A stretch of 64,000 bases of DNA from JAFARZ01 sp035651595 (GCA_035651595.1 DASRFJ010000167.1:39991-103990), one strand, 5' to 3'. Positions 27,381 through 40,516 are shown, numbered from the stretch's first letter. Made by a program: numbers and translations. The notes: a model not told the origin generated them from the sequence alone.

Positions 27381-29357
27381 CTACCGTCGAATGGCGCCCC
27401 GGGAGTGCAGGAAGTCCCGGATGACATACTCACCGAGATGTTCCGGCGCCGCCTGAAGGACCCGGCCGCCATTTCGCTTCGCCACATTCTCGACGAACGC
27501 GCTCAGTCCGGCGTCGTCCGCGAGCATGAAGATGTTCATTGTGGCATGTCTGCGAGTCATTTTGTCCACTTCGGCCAAGGTCAGCTCGAGTGTCTCCGGT
27601 GACGGCGGCCAGTCGAACCAGTAGCGTCCGTCACGCTGCAGGTGAGCGGTCGGCTCGCCGTCCGTGACCACGATGACCACGGGCTCGTGTTCCGGGTGCC
27701 GGTCGATGTGCCGCCCGGCCAGCAGCAGCGCGTGATGCAGGTTGGTGCCCTGCACCATGTCCCAGCCGAGCCCGGCAAGCTCGGTCTCGCGCAGCTCCCG
27801 CGCGTAGTTCGAGAAGCCGACGACCTGGATCGCGTCCTGCGGGAACTTGGTGCGCAGCAGCGCGTGCAGCGCGAGCGCGGTCTGCTTGGCCGCGGCCCAG
27901 GTGCCGCGCAGGTGCATCGAATACGACAGGTCGACGAGCAGCGAGACGACCGCCGCGGTCCGCCGCTCTGTCTCCGCCACCTCGAAGTCCCGCGGGTCCA
28001 GTTTTACCCTCGGGGGGCGACCCCCCGGGGGATGACTCCTCAGCAGGGCGTTTCGCACTGTTGCTGGGGCGTCGATCGGCTGCTCGTCGCCGAACTCCCA
28101 CGCCCGCGTCGTCCCGGTCAGCTCGCCGGCCTGCCCGGCGTCCGGCCGGTCGTGGTCGCCGGTGCCGCGCCCGTTCCTGATCTCGCTGAAGATCTCGCGG
28201 AGCGCGGTGTCGCCGAGGCGCCGTACTGCCTTTGGCGTCAGCTCGAGCTTGCCGCCGTTCCGGGTCAGGTAGCCCTGCGCCTCGAGTTCGCGCTCGATCT
28301 GGCGCAGCGCCTCGACGTCGTCCACCGCCTGCCGGCCGAACGCGCGCCGGACCGCCTCCTCGTCGATGTCGTCCAGGCTCGCGCCCGGGTAGTCCTGGGC
28401 GAGCGCGGACTCCAGCGAGGCCAGGTCGGCCAGCTCGGCCAGCGCCGACGTCGCGTCGCCAAGGCCGAGTGGCGTGCTACCGGTCATTGTGGGGTCAGGG
28501 GCCCCGGTCATCGCGGCGCTGTCCAGGTCCGGCCGCCGCGCCCGCAGCGCATCCGCCAGCCGCGCCATCTCGCTGGCCAGCCCGGCGTCGTCGAGCGCTT
28601 GGGCCATCAGCTGGGCTAGCTCCTCACGCTGCTCGTCGCTGAGCGAACGGAGCAGCCGCTCGGCCGCCGCCATCCGGCTGATCAGCGAGTCGACGAGCTC
28701 CTCGAGGTTCTGCGGGCGGTCCGGGAACAAGTCCTGATATTTCGACATAAAGCTGTCGAAGTCGTCCTGAGTATGCTCGCCCCGCGCGTCCGCTGCGAGC
28801 ATCTCGTTCAGGTCCGCGAGCATGTCCTTGACCCGCTGCATCGCCGCCGGGTCCGGCGACTGAAGCGCCTCGCGCATGCCGCGGAACTGGCTGTCGAGCA
28901 CCTCGCCGCGCAGCAGGTCCCGCAGTTTCTCGAAGGTCTCCCTGGCCGCCGCGGACCGCCAGTCGTAGTCGGCGAGCTGCCGGATGGCCTGCGCGGTGTC
29001 CGACGGCAGCGCGTCGAGGTCGGCCTCCCGAAGACGAGCCTCGTCGGACGGGTCGGGGAACAGCTCCGCCCGCTCCTGCCCGATGGCGGTGTCGAGCAGC
29101 GCGCGTGCCTGCTCCAGGATGCCGTCGAGCCGTCCGCGGTCGCGGATCTCGCGCTGCCGCTCGCGCACCCGCCGCAGCATGTCGTCCAGCCCGCGCCGGT
29201 CGCGCATCCCGCGCCGCAGCAGGTCGCGCAGCGCGTCCGCGGGCGTGGCGCCGCCGAGGATCGAGTCGCCCATCTCGTCCACCGCGCCGCGTACGTCGTA
29301 CGGTAGCGCGAGCGGGTCGGGGCCGTAGACGTAGCGCCCGTACCGGTAGTTCGCCAT
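27381..29357 (-). CDS. von Willebrand factor A domain protein, partner of a MoxR/ChlI-type ATPase
   Basis: The 658-residue product has a long helical N-terminal part (many RxRLxE heptads, MRDRRGLDDMLRRVRERQRE) and a C-terminal VWA domain. The metal-ion site shows DLSYSMHLRGT (DxSxS, near residue 470), VQGTNLHHALLLAG for the threonine position, and VTDGEPTAHL. Such proteins pair with MoxR/magnesium-chelatase-like AAA+ ATPases, and one is encoded upstream at 29980 on the same strand. The pair likely acts as a chaperone or protein-complex remodelling module. The ATG at 29357 begins MANYRYGRYVYGPDP as in close actinobacterial homologues; an upstream in-frame extension has no such match. Confidence 0.88.
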   Translation of the reverse strand: MANYRYGRYVYGPDPLALPYDVRGAVDEMGDSILGGATPADALRDLLRRGMRDRRGLDDMLRRVRERQREIRDRGRLDGILEQARALLDTAIGQERAELFPDPSDEARLREADLDALPSDTAQAIRQLADYDWRSAAARETFEKLRDLLRGEVLDSQFRGMREALQSPDPAAMQRVKDMLADLNEMLAADARGEHTQDDFDSFMSKYQDLFPDRPQNLEELVDSLISRMAAAERLLRSLSDEQREELAQLMAQALDDAGLASEMARLADALRARRPDLDSAAMTGAPDPTMTGSTPLGLGDATSALAELADLASLESALAQDYPGASLDDIDEEAVRRAFGRQAVDDVEALRQIERELEAQGYLTRNGGKLELTPKAVRRLGDTALREIFSEIRNGRGTGDHDRPDAGQAGELTGTTRAWEFGDEQPIDAPATVRNALLRSHPPGGRPPRVKLDPRDFEVAETERRTAAVVSLLVDLSYSMHLRGTWAAAKQTALALHALLRTKFPQDAIQVVGFSNYARELRETELAGLGWDMVQGTNLHHALLLAGRHIDRHPEHEPVVIVVTDGEPTAHLQRDGRYWFDWPPSPETLELTLAEVDKMTRRHATMNIFMLADDAGLSAFVENVAKRNGGRVLQAAPEHLGEYVIRDFLHSRGAIRR

Positions 29358-29620
29358 GTATCCGAGCCTACGTCCTGAATTTCCTAACGACGGTGGCGCC
29401 CGCTTCACCTCACCGAAGCTCTGCGTCGCGGGAACGATGCGCCAGCGCCCACCTCTCCTGCATTAACGTGGTTTGCGGTTACGGTGATGCCGGTGCGGGG
29501 TTGCGGCCCCCGTCCATGTCCTGTCCCGGGCCGCTATGCTTCTCCGGTTACCTGTGGCTGCCGGGGCTGGTGTGCGCGGTGCGCCTGGCGGTACGCGGAT
29601 GCGGCGGCGGCGTCCGCGGC

Positions 29621-29702
29621 AACGTGGAATCCTGCCCCTTCGTGGAACCATGACCCTCCCCAACGGGGGTCAATGCACCACGATGGGGTAATCCGGCACG
29701 TT
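29621..29702 (+). repeat. dispersed nested-palindrome repeat, copy 2
   Basis: Starts AACGTGGAATCC and ends AATCCGGCACGTTG; the inner hairpin is TGACCCTCCCC / CGGGGGTCA, so loop bases differ from copy 1 but pairing is kept. It lies between the VWA gene and its partner ATPase gene. Confidence 0.65.
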
Positions 29703-29831
29703 GTCGCCATCGCCGGGCCGTCGTGCCAGGCCATCCGGACCCCGGCCACCATCCGCCCCGGGGGCGTACCGGACGAGCGGACGCCTGGCTGGCGCCGACG
29801 TTCCCAGCTCAGCAAAATAAGCCAAGTGGCA

Positions 29832-29918
29832 TTGGGTGGAATGCCTCATCATGGTGAGTTGACCCTCGTAACCGACGGTTGGGCCGCCACAAAAGGCTAA
29901 TTCACCACGTTGTTCGAG
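29832..29918 (-). repeat. dispersed nested-palindrome repeat, copy 3 (inverted)
   Basis: Read on the minus strand it starts CTCGAACAACGTGGTGAATT and matches copy 1, including the TTTTGTGG and ACGAGGGTCAACTCACCATG parts; its inner stem is partly broken. It lies 130 bp from copy 2 in the opposite orientation. Confidence 0.65.
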
Positions 29919-29979
29919 ATCTCCGCTGCCTCCAGGCACCTGTCAGTGCCATCGTGATACCACTCGCTGAACTAGCGGT

Positions 29980-31386
29980 TCACATCCGGTACACGCTGCC
30001 GGCGCCCGCGCTGTCCTTGGACAGGCGCCGCATCAGGTAGAGGCCCTCCAGCGCGAACTCGAGCGCCGCCGCGGCGTGGCCGAACGACTCACCGCCGTCC
30101 ATGCCGAGCCGCTCCATGATCCGCGCGAGGCCGGGCACGTCGCCGATCCGGCGCAGCAGTTCCGCGGCGGGCAGCAGCTCGCCGGTCTCCACCGTGCCGC
30201 CCTCCTCGAACCGCGCGAGCAGCCCGGCGAAGTCGACGCCGCCGAGCCGGGCCCGGAACGTGTCCGCGGTCGCGCGGCGGAGCAGCGCGGCGAGCACTTC
30301 CTCCTCGCGGCCCTCCTCGCTGACCTCGAACTCGACCTTGCCGCGCAGCGTGCCGACCACCGGCGGCAGGTCGCACACCCGCGCGACCGGCAGCTCGGCA
30401 TCGGGGGAAACCCCCGCCAGCGCCGACCGGCGCACCGCCGAGGCGGCGACCGTCTCCGCGCAAGCGATCGCGAACCGCGCCGAGACGCCGGACCTCGCGT
30501 CCACGGCGGGCGACTCGCGCACCTGCCGGGTGAACCGCGCGATGACCTCGATCAGATGCTCCGGGATCTCCGCCGACGACGGAAGCTCGGCCTCCTGCCG
30601 GATGAGCGCCAGCTCGGACTCCAGCGACAGCGGGTAGTGCGTGCGGATCTCCGCGCCGAACCGGTCCTTCAGCGGCGTGATGATCCGGCCCCGGCTCGTG
30701 TAGTCCTCCGGGTTCGCGCTGGCCACCAGCAGCAGGTCCAGCGGCAGCCGCAGCGCGTAGCCCCGGATGCCGATGTCGCGCTCCTCGAGCACGTTGAGCA
30801 GCGACACCTGAATCCGCTCGGCCAGGTCGGGCAGCTCGTTGAGGGAAAAGATCCCGCGGTTGGTGCGCGGCACCAGCCCGTAGTGAATGGTCTCGGGGTC
30901 GCCGAGCGTGCGCCCCTCCGCGACCCGCACCGGGTCGATGTCGCCGATCAGGTCACCGATCGACGTGTCCGGCGTCGCGAGCTTTTCGCCGTAACGCTCG
31001 GACCGGTGCCGCCACGTCACCGGCAGCTCGTCGCCCAGCGAGGCGGCCAGCCGGACGCAGCGCGCGCACACCGGGTGGTACGGGTGGTCGTTGATCTCAC
31101 AGCCCTGGACGACCGGCGTCCACTCGTCGAGCAGGCCGCCGAGCGTGCGGATCAGCCGCGTCTTGCCCTGGCCGCGCTCGCCGAGCAGGATCACGTCGTG
31201 CCCGGCGATGAGCGCGCGCTCCAGGTGCGGCAGCACCGTCTCCCCGAACCCGATGATCCCGGGGAACGGGTCCTGTCCGTCCCGCATCCGGGACAGCAGG
31301 TTCAGCCTGATCTCTTCCTTGACGCCGCGGTGCACATGGCCGCTGGCGCGGAGTTCACCGCGAGTACTGATCGTAGGTTGCTGCAC
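29980..31386 (-). CDS. MoxR/magnesium-chelatase-like AAA+ ATPase
   Basis: The 468-residue product has Walker A GERGQGKTRLIRTL (near residue 74), the Walker B/sensor region GIFSLNELPDL, LLNVLEERDIGIRGY, the sensor 1 asparagine in VASANPEDYTSRGRI, and an arginine-finger-like LKDRFGAEIRTHYP. This is the ChlI/MoxR subgroup. It probably drives remodelling of a target together with the VWA protein at 27381. The start is GTG at 31386. There is no good ribosome site, but CATAAT lies about nine bases upstream, so a leaderless transcript is possible. The gene follows hpd by 21 bp on the same strand, although the functions look unrelated. Confidence 0.9.
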   Translation of the reverse strand: MQQPTISTRGELRASGHVHRGVKEEIRLNLLSRMRDGQDPFPGIIGFGETVLPHLERALIAGHDVILLGERGQGKTRLIRTLGGLLDEWTPVVQGCEINDHPYHPVCARCVRLAASLGDELPVTWRHRSERYGEKLATPDTSIGDLIGDIDPVRVAEGRTLGDPETIHYGLVPRTNRGIFSLNELPDLAERIQVSLLNVLEERDIGIRGYALRLPLDLLLVASANPEDYTSRGRIITPLKDRFGAEIRTHYPLSLESELALIRQEAELPSSAEIPEHLIEVIARFTRQVRESPAVDARSGVSARFAIACAETVAASAVRRSALAGVSPDAELPVARVCDLPPVVGTLRGKVEFEVSEEGREEEVLAALLRRATADTFRARLGGVDFAGLLARFEEGGTVETGELLPAAELLRRIGDVPGLARIMERLGMDGGESFGHAAAALEFALEGLYLMRRLSKDSAGAGSVYRM

Positions 31387-31407
31387 CCTTAAGACATTAT
31401 GCGAGGA

Positions 31408-32520
<1,113 letters not shown>

Positions 32521-32599
32521 TCAAAGTGCGCAACCACCAGGAAAATCAATAAACAAAGTGCCTATTTATTCCAAACGTCCTGTGGTATCTCTGTACAGT

Positions 32600-33100
32600 A
32601 TGACCATCGTTCCGAATGCTGTCGGACCGGGAGGTGCTCTCGACAGCCTGGACGCCGCGCTGATCGAGTTGCTGACGGCCGAACCCCGGGTCGGCGTGCT
32701 GGAGGCCTCCCGCCGGCTGCGGGTCGCGCGCGGCACGGTGCAGGCCAGGCTGGACCGGTTGCAGGAGCGCGGGGTGATCACCGGCTACGGTCCGGACGTG
32801 GATCCGGCCGCGCTCGGCTACGAGGTGACCGCGTTCGTGACGCTGGAGATCCGGCAGGCCGGCGGCCACGACCCGGTGGCCGAGCGCCTCGCCACGATCC
32901 CCGAAGTGCTGGAGGTGCACACGATCACCGGTCCCGGCGACATGCTGTGCCGCGTGGTGGCCCGCACGAACGCTGACCTCCAGCGGGTCATCGACGCGAT
33001 CGTCTCCGCCGAAGGCGTGGTCCGCTCCGCCACGCTGATCTCCCTGGCCACCCAGGTGCCCTACCGGATGCTTCCCCTGGTCCGCGCAGTCACCAGGTAA
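32600..33100 (+). CDS. Lrp/AsnC-family transcriptional regulator
   Basis: A 166-residue regulator with an N-terminal winged helix (LDAALIELLTAEPRVGVLEASRRL, then RGTVQARLDRLQERGVITGY) and a C-terminal RAM ligand-binding domain (VTAFVTLEIRQAGG and VLEVHTITGPGDMLCRVVA). The GDMLC turn is where the amino-acid effector binds in Lrp proteins. The ATG at 32600 lacks a clear ribosome site, and the leader may be short. Its position back to back with hpd, 91 bp apart, suggests it regulates tyrosine degradation; this link is inferred from layout and from known Lrp-type control of hpd in other bacteria. Confidence 0.93.
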   Translation: MTIVPNAVGPGGALDSLDAALIELLTAEPRVGVLEASRRLRVARGTVQARLDRLQERGVITGYGPDVDPAALGYEVTAFVTLEIRQAGGHDPVAERLATIPEVLEVHTITGPGDMLCRVVARTNADLQRVIDAIVSAEGVVRSATLISLATQVPYRMLPLVRAVTR

Positions 33101-33170
33101 CCGCCCATCCCCGCGTGGGGCAGCACCACTCGGCCGCGATCGGCGCACCCTCAGCGTGTCAATTGCGCAA

Positions 33171-33226
33171 ATGAGCCCACTAGAGCGTGCCTGTGCGCAC
33201 GCTGACACCGTCTAGCGGGCTCAACT
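33171..33226 (+). terminator. candidate bidirectional terminator between converging genes
   Basis: GAGCCCACTAGA near 33174 and TCTAGCGGGCTC ending near 33223 pair with one mismatch, with a nested AGCGTG / CACGCT stem. It lies between the 3' ends of the Lrp-type and TetR genes. It has no T-run, so it would be a weak factor-independent terminator at best. Confidence 0.45.
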
Positions 33227-33290
33227 GCGCGTTTGGCCCGCACGCACGCCGGAGCCAGACCGCATACTCCTTCGATGCGCGGAACGCGGC

Positions 33291-33860
33291 TCAGTCGGTG
33301 ATGTCGGTGGCCAGCTCCAGGGCGATGGCCTGGAGCTCGGCCGGGTCGTGCACGGAGTCCCAGACCACCATGCAGGTCGCGCTCACCGAGATCAGCGCCG
33401 CGGCGGCGCGCACCCGCGTGCGCAGCGGCGCGTCCGGCCCGGTCAGCAGGTCCACCATCGTGTCGAGCCGGCTGCGGAACCGGGCCATCCGGTCGCCCTT
33501 GCTCTCCAGCGTCTGCATCGCCGCGCGGTTCTGCTCGATGAAGCGGAACACCTCGACGCCGCCGAACACGATGCCGACGTACCTGGTCAGCATCTCGTGC
33601 CGGGTCTGCTCGCCGGGCGGCTGGGTCTTGGCCCAGTCGATCAGCCCGTCGAGCCTGGCGTAGTGGTCGTCGGTGAAGCTGTGGACGATGTCTTCCTTGG
33701 ACCGGAAGTGGTAGTAGAGGGCCGCCTTCGTCACGCCGAGACGCTCGGCGATCTCGCGCAGCGAGGTCTTCTCGTAGCCCTGCTCGGCGAACAGCTCGAG
33801 CGCGACCTTCTGCACGCGCGACCGGGTGTCGGTGCGCGGCGCTACGCCGGTGTGCTGCAT
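33291..33860 (-). CDS. TetR-family repressor of the adjacent MFS exporter
   Basis: The 189-residue protein has a typical TetR helix-turn-helix (VALELFAEQGYEKTSLREIAERLGVTKAALYYHFRSKEDIVHSF, in which TKAALYYHF is the recognition helix) near residues 17-60 and a variable helical ligand-binding half. It is divergent from the MFS transporter gene at 33991, and the 130-bp gap holds two near-identical 18-bp palindromes. It most likely represses both genes until a toxic compound binds. The inducer is unknown. Confidence 0.92.
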   Translation of the reverse strand: MQHTGVAPRTDTRSRVQKVALELFAEQGYEKTSLREIAERLGVTKAALYYHFRSKEDIVHSFTDDHYARLDGLIDWAKTQPPGEQTRHEMLTRYVGIVFGGVEVFRFIEQNRAAMQTLESKGDRMARFRSRLDTMVDLLTGPDAPLRTRVRAAAALISVSATCMVVWDSVHDPAELQAIALELATDITD

Positions 33861-33902
33861 GTCCGCGTCGTTCTCCTTCGCCGCCGAGCTGGCCTCAAAT
33901 TA

Positions 33903-33920
33903 ACTTGACGGCCGGTAAGT
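33903..33920 (+). promoter_or_regulatory. TetR operator, site 1
   Basis: ACTTGACGGCCGGTAAGT, an imperfect 18-bp palindrome. It differs by one base from site 2, whose start lies 36 bp downstream. With a CATAAT-like -10 box at 33932-33937 between the two sites, binding would block the transporter promoter. Confidence 0.75.
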
Positions 33921-33938
33921 AAGCACCCTAGCATAATA

Positions 33939-33956
33939 ACTTGCCGGCCGGTAAGT
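33939..33956 (+). promoter_or_regulatory. TetR operator, site 2
   Basis: ACTTGCCGGCCGGTAAGT, palindromic around CCGGCCGG. It lies 35 bp before the transporter start and repeats site 1 at a 36-bp offset, so two dimers could bind a few turns apart. Confidence 0.75.
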
Positions 33957-33990
33957 AGCGCGGCACGCGGCGGACTGCTCAGTAAGGGGT

Positions 33991-35652
33991 GTGCGGGTGT
34001 CTGAACCAACGGGGCCTGAACTGAACGGGCACTCAGCGAACGGCCGATCGCCCGGCGGCCAGGAGCCGATGCCGGCTGGCGCCGGCCAGAGCGCGGCCGC
34101 CACCGGCCAGACCGACGGCTCGCAGTTCGCGGACCGGCGCACGGTGATGATCGTGCTGCCCGGCCTGCTGCTGGCGATCCTGCTCGCCATGCTGGACAAC
34201 CTGATCGTCGGCACCGCGCTGCCGCGCATCGTGGGCGACCTCGGCGGCGTGGCGCACCTGTCCTGGGTGGTCACCGCCTACATCCTCGCGTCCACGATCA
34301 CCACGCCGTTCTACGGCAAGCTCGGCGACATGTACGGCCGGAAGAAGTTCTTTATCGCGGCCATCATCATCTTCCTCGGCGGTTCGGCGCTGTCCGGGCT
34401 GTCTACCTCGATGGCCGAGCTGATCACGTTCCGCGCCATCCAGGGCCTGGGCGCCGGCGGCCTGATGGTCGGCGCGATGGCGACGCTCGGCGACATCGTG
34501 GCGCCCCGCGAACGCGGCAAGTACATGAGCTACATGATGGTCGTGATGATGCTGGCCACGATCGGCGGCCCGCTGGTCGGCGGCATCATCACCACGGACT
34601 TCTCGTGGCGCTGGATCTTCTACATCAACCTGCCGGTGGGCGGTGCCGCGCTGGTCTACCTGATGGCCGTGCTGCGCGTCCCGGCGAACCGGGTCAGCCA
34701 CAAGGTCGACTACCTCGGCGGCGCGCTGCTCGCGCTCGCCACCACGGCGATCATCCTGCTGGCCACCTGGGGCGGTACCGAGTACGCCTGGGGCTCGATC
34801 CAGATCATCGCGCTGGCCCTTATCACCGTCGCGGCCGCCGCCGGGTTTCTGGTCACCGAGCGGCGGGCGGCGGAGCCGATGCTCCCGCTGCACGTGTTCC
34901 GGAACAAGAACTTCTCGGTCGCGATGGCACTGACGTTCCTCACCGGCCTGGCCATGTTCGGCGCGATGACGTTCCTGCCGCTGTACCAGCAGACCGTGCA
35001 GGGCGCCTCGCCGACGGTGAGCGGCTTGATGCTGACCCCGATGATGCTCGGCGTCACGATCACCTCGATCGTCGCCGGGCAGGTCACGACCAAGACCGGG
35101 AAGTACAAGATCTTCCCGATCCTGGGCGGCGCGATCATGGGCGCCGGGATGTACCTGCTCACTCAGCTGGACGTGCACACGACCCGGCTCACCTCTGGCC
35201 TGTTCTACGTGGTCCTCGGCCTCGGCATGGGCTTCCTGATGCAGATGGTCTCGCTGATCGCGCAGAACAGCGTCGAGCAGAAGGACATGGGCGTCGCCAG
35301 CAGCGGCCGCATGTTCTTCCAGCAGATCGGCGGGTCGCTGGGCGTTGCCGCCTTCGGCGCGGTGTTCGCGCGGCGGCTTACCCAGTCGCTGGCCGCGTCG
35401 GCGAGTTCCGCCCACATCAGCATCAGCGGCGGGCAGATCAACCCGGCGACGGTGAACGCGCTCAAGCCCGCGGTGCGCCAGGACTTTTTCGTCGCGATCG
35501 CGCACGCGGTCCAGGGGGTGTTCTACTGGGCGCTGCCGTCAGCCGTGCTGATTTTCGTGCTCGCCTGGTTCATCAAGGAGGTCCCGCTTCGCGCCCGGAC
35601 CCCGGCCCCGGCTCCCGAGCAGCAGACCACGCATCCCGAGATGGTGGCTTGA
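33991..35652 (+). CDS. MFS multidrug exporter, 14-helix DHA2 family
   Basis: The 553-residue product has a disordered N-terminal tail of about 45 residues, then 14 predicted membrane helices. DHA2 marks include LDNLIVGTALPRIVGDLG in helix 1, the loop motif GKLGDMYGRKKFFI (motif A) and RAIQGLGAGGLMVGA. It would export a drug-like compound by proton antiport. The GTG at 33991 has AAGGGG just upstream. A second GTG lies two codons on. Control by the divergent TetR protein is indicated by two operators within 90 bp. Confidence 0.93.
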   Translation: MRVSEPTGPELNGHSANGRSPGGQEPMPAGAGQSAAATGQTDGSQFADRRTVMIVLPGLLLAILLAMLDNLIVGTALPRIVGDLGGVAHLSWVVTAYILASTITTPFYGKLGDMYGRKKFFIAAIIIFLGGSALSGLSTSMAELITFRAIQGLGAGGLMVGAMATLGDIVAPRERGKYMSYMMVVMMLATIGGPLVGGIITTDFSWRWIFYINLPVGGAALVYLMAVLRVPANRVSHKVDYLGGALLALATTAIILLATWGGTEYAWGSIQIIALALITVAAAAGFLVTERRAAEPMLPLHVFRNKNFSVAMALTFLTGLAMFGAMTFLPLYQQTVQGASPTVSGLMLTPMMLGVTITSIVAGQVTTKTGKYKIFPILGGAIMGAGMYLLTQLDVHTTRLTSGLFYVVLGLGMGFLMQMVSLIAQNSVEQKDMGVASSGRMFFQQIGGSLGVAAFGAVFARRLTQSLAASASSAHISISGGQINPATVNALKPAVRQDFFVAIAHAVQGVFYWALPSAVLIFVLAWFIKEVPLRARTPAPAPEQQTTHPEMVA

Positions 35653-35687
35653 GGGAAGGCCCCACGAGGGCCCTCCCTCAGCGAACC

Positions 35688-36185
35688 TCAGCCGCCGTAG
35701 GGGACGGCCTCCAGAATCTCGACCGTGATGCTCTTCCCGTTGGGCATCGCGTAGCTGGCCTTCTCGCCGACCTTCTTGCCCATGATGGCGGCGCCGAGGG
35801 GGGAGCGCGGCGAGTACACGTCGATCGGGATGTCGCTCTCCTCGCGCGAGGCAAGCAGGAACGTGACCTCGTCGCCATCGCGGACGAACCTGATCGTCAC
35901 GGTCATTCCGGGACCAACCACGCCGTCGGTGCGCGGCGGCCCGCCAACCCGGGCGTTCTCCAGGATGTGCTGCAGCGTGATGATCCGGGCCTCTATCTGA
36001 CCCTGCTCGTCCTTGGCGGCGTGGTAACCCCCGTTCTCGCGCAGGTCACCCTCTTCGCGGGCCGCCTCGATCTTCTTAGCGATATCGATGCGCCCCGGTC
36101 CGGAGAGGTGGTCAAGTTCGGCCTTGAGCCGGTCGTACGCCTCCTGGGTCAGCCAGGTGACGGTGTCATCACGCGTCTCGGTCAC
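35688..36185 (-). CDS. greA: transcription elongation factor GreA
   Basis: The 165-residue product has the GreA layout. The N-terminal coiled coil (LTQEAYDRLKAELDHL ... KKIEAAREEGDLRENGGYHAAKDEQGQIEARI) has the conserved acidic tip in GDLRENGGYH, and a C-terminal FKBP-like domain follows (SPLGAAIMGKKVGEKASY). GreA enters the RNA polymerase secondary channel and stimulates cleavage of backtracked transcripts. GTG at 36185 is preferred over GTG at 36191, because AGGAGT sits six bases before the former and directly abuts the latter. It converges with the MFS gene and is divergent from mca. Confidence 0.96.
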   Translation of the reverse strand: MTETRDDTVTWLTQEAYDRLKAELDHLSGPGRIDIAKKIEAAREEGDLRENGGYHAAKDEQGQIEARIITLQHILENARVGGPPRTDGVVGPGMTVTIRFVRDGDEVTFLLASREESDIPIDVYSPRSPLGAAIMGKKVGEKASYAMPNGKSITVEILEAVPYGG

Positions 36186-36378
36186 GGGCACTCCTAGGTA
36201 CTGCGCGGGACTTGCTGTCCGCGGGACCGTGGGTCGGTCCTCGGGGGTAACCTTCTGAGCCTATAAGCGTCGGCGACCAAACCGTCCTAGTCAAATGGAC
36301 CGGGGTAAAACGCCGGGAATGTCTGATCGGTCCGGCGGTGTTTGCCGCACTGACGGGTAGTAACGAGGGAGTTTTCTG

Positions 36379-37263
36379 GTGCCTGATCAGCTGCGGTTGA
36401 TGGCCGTGCATGCCCACCCCGACGACGAGTCGAGCAAGGGTGCCGCCACCATGGCCAGGTACGTCTCCGAAGGCGTGCCGGTCCTCGTCGCCACGATGAC
36501 CGGCGGGGAGCGGGGGAGCATCCTGAATCCGGCAATGGACCGTCCGGAGATTGTCGCGAACATGGCCAGGGTGCGGGCCGAGGAAATGGCGAGGGCGCGC
36601 GAGATCCTGGGCGTTGAGCAGCGGTTTCTCGGGTTCGTCGACTCCGGTCTGCCGGAGGGCGACCCGCTGCCGCCGCTGCCCGACGGGTGCTTCGCGCTGA
36701 CACCGGTCGAGGATGCGGCAGAGCCGCTGGTGCGCGCGATCCGCGAATTCCGGCCGCACGTGATCCTGACTTATGACGAGAACGGCGGCTATCCGCACCC
36801 GGATCACGTGATGACCCATAAGGTCTCCGCGCTGGCCTTCGACGCCGCCGCCGATCCCGACGCGTACCCGGATTCCGGCGACCCCTGGCAAGCGCAGAAG
36901 CTGTACTATTTCGCGTCTTTCCACCTGGAGAAGTTCCGCGCGCTGCACGAGGAGATGCTTCGCCGCGGCCTCGAATCGCCGTACACGAAGCTCTTCGAGG
37001 AATGGGCCGAGGAGGACCGGCGGACGCCGCCGCCGGAGATCACCACGCGGGTCGAGTGCGGCGACTTCTTCGAGGTGCGGGCGGCGGCGCTGAAGGCGCA
37101 CGCCACGCAGGTGGACCCGGACGGCTTCTGGTTCGCGTGCCCGCTCGAGGTGCAGCGAGTCGCCTGGCCGACGGAGGACTATCATCTAGCTAGGTCGCTG
37201 GTAAACAGCGAGCTTCCCGAAGATGACCTGTTCGCTGGCCTCAGGGAGAAGGTGACCCTGTGA
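36379..37263 (+). CDS. mca: mycothiol S-conjugate amidase
   Basis: The 294-residue LmbE-family zinc hydrolase has the metal motif AHPDDESSKGAAT (residues ~12-24) and the third ligand histidine in GGYPHPDHVMTH (near residue 142). The SSKGAAT variant and PHPDHV follow Mca more closely than MshB. It cleaves mycothiol S-conjugates of toxins into GlcN-Ins and a mercapturic acid that is exported. It also tells us the organism makes mycothiol, a thiol found only in actinobacteria. Its stop overlaps the start of a 50-codon membrane-protein gene. Confidence 0.94.
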   Translation: MPDQLRLMAVHAHPDDESSKGAATMARYVSEGVPVLVATMTGGERGSILNPAMDRPEIVANMARVRAEEMARAREILGVEQRFLGFVDSGLPEGDPLPPLPDGCFALTPVEDAAEPLVRAIREFRPHVILTYDENGGYPHPDHVMTHKVSALAFDAAADPDAYPDSGDPWQAQKLYYFASFHLEKFRALHEEMLRRGLESPYTKLFEEWAEEDRRTPPPEITTRVECGDFFEVRAAALKAHATQVDPDGFWFACPLEVQRVAWPTEDYHLARSLVNSELPEDDLFAGLREKVTL

Positions 37264-37412
37264 TCGCGCTTGCCGCGTCCGCGTCGTCGACCTCGTCGGA
37301 CGTCCAGACGGGCGTGCTCGCGTTCGTCGTCGTTGCCGCGATAGGTGTCGCGCTGGTGTTCTTGCTGCGCTCGATGAACAAGCAGTTGAAGAAGATCGAG
37401 CCGCCCAAGTAG
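37260..37412 (+). CDS. 50-residue single-pass membrane protein coupled to mca
   Basis: Starting at GTG 37260 (GTGA overlap with the mca stop), 50 codons encode a short Ala/Ser/Thr head, one membrane helix (VLAFVVVAAIGVALVFLLRSM) and a basic tail RSMNKQLKKIEPPK. The overlap, the clean helix and the RSMNKQLKKI tail are the pattern of small proteins that I recall following mca in other actinomycetes, so this is very likely real despite its size. The role is unknown; membrane tethering or export of mycothiol conjugates is a guess from position. Confidence 0.78.
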   Translation: MIALAASASSTSSDVQTGVLAFVVVAAIGVALVFLLRSMNKQLKKIEPPK

Positions 37413-37495
37413 CTGCGGCAGACGGCGTTTCTGCGCGTGTCGCCCGGCGCGCGCTGTTAACGTGCTGGGTATCGACGTGCATGGGGATGGCGGCG

Positions 37496-40516
<3,021 letters not shown>

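Noticed and set aside
29105..29939. Open frames across the VWA/ATPase gap
   Set aside because: They run through dispersed repeats in both orientations and lack any family features.
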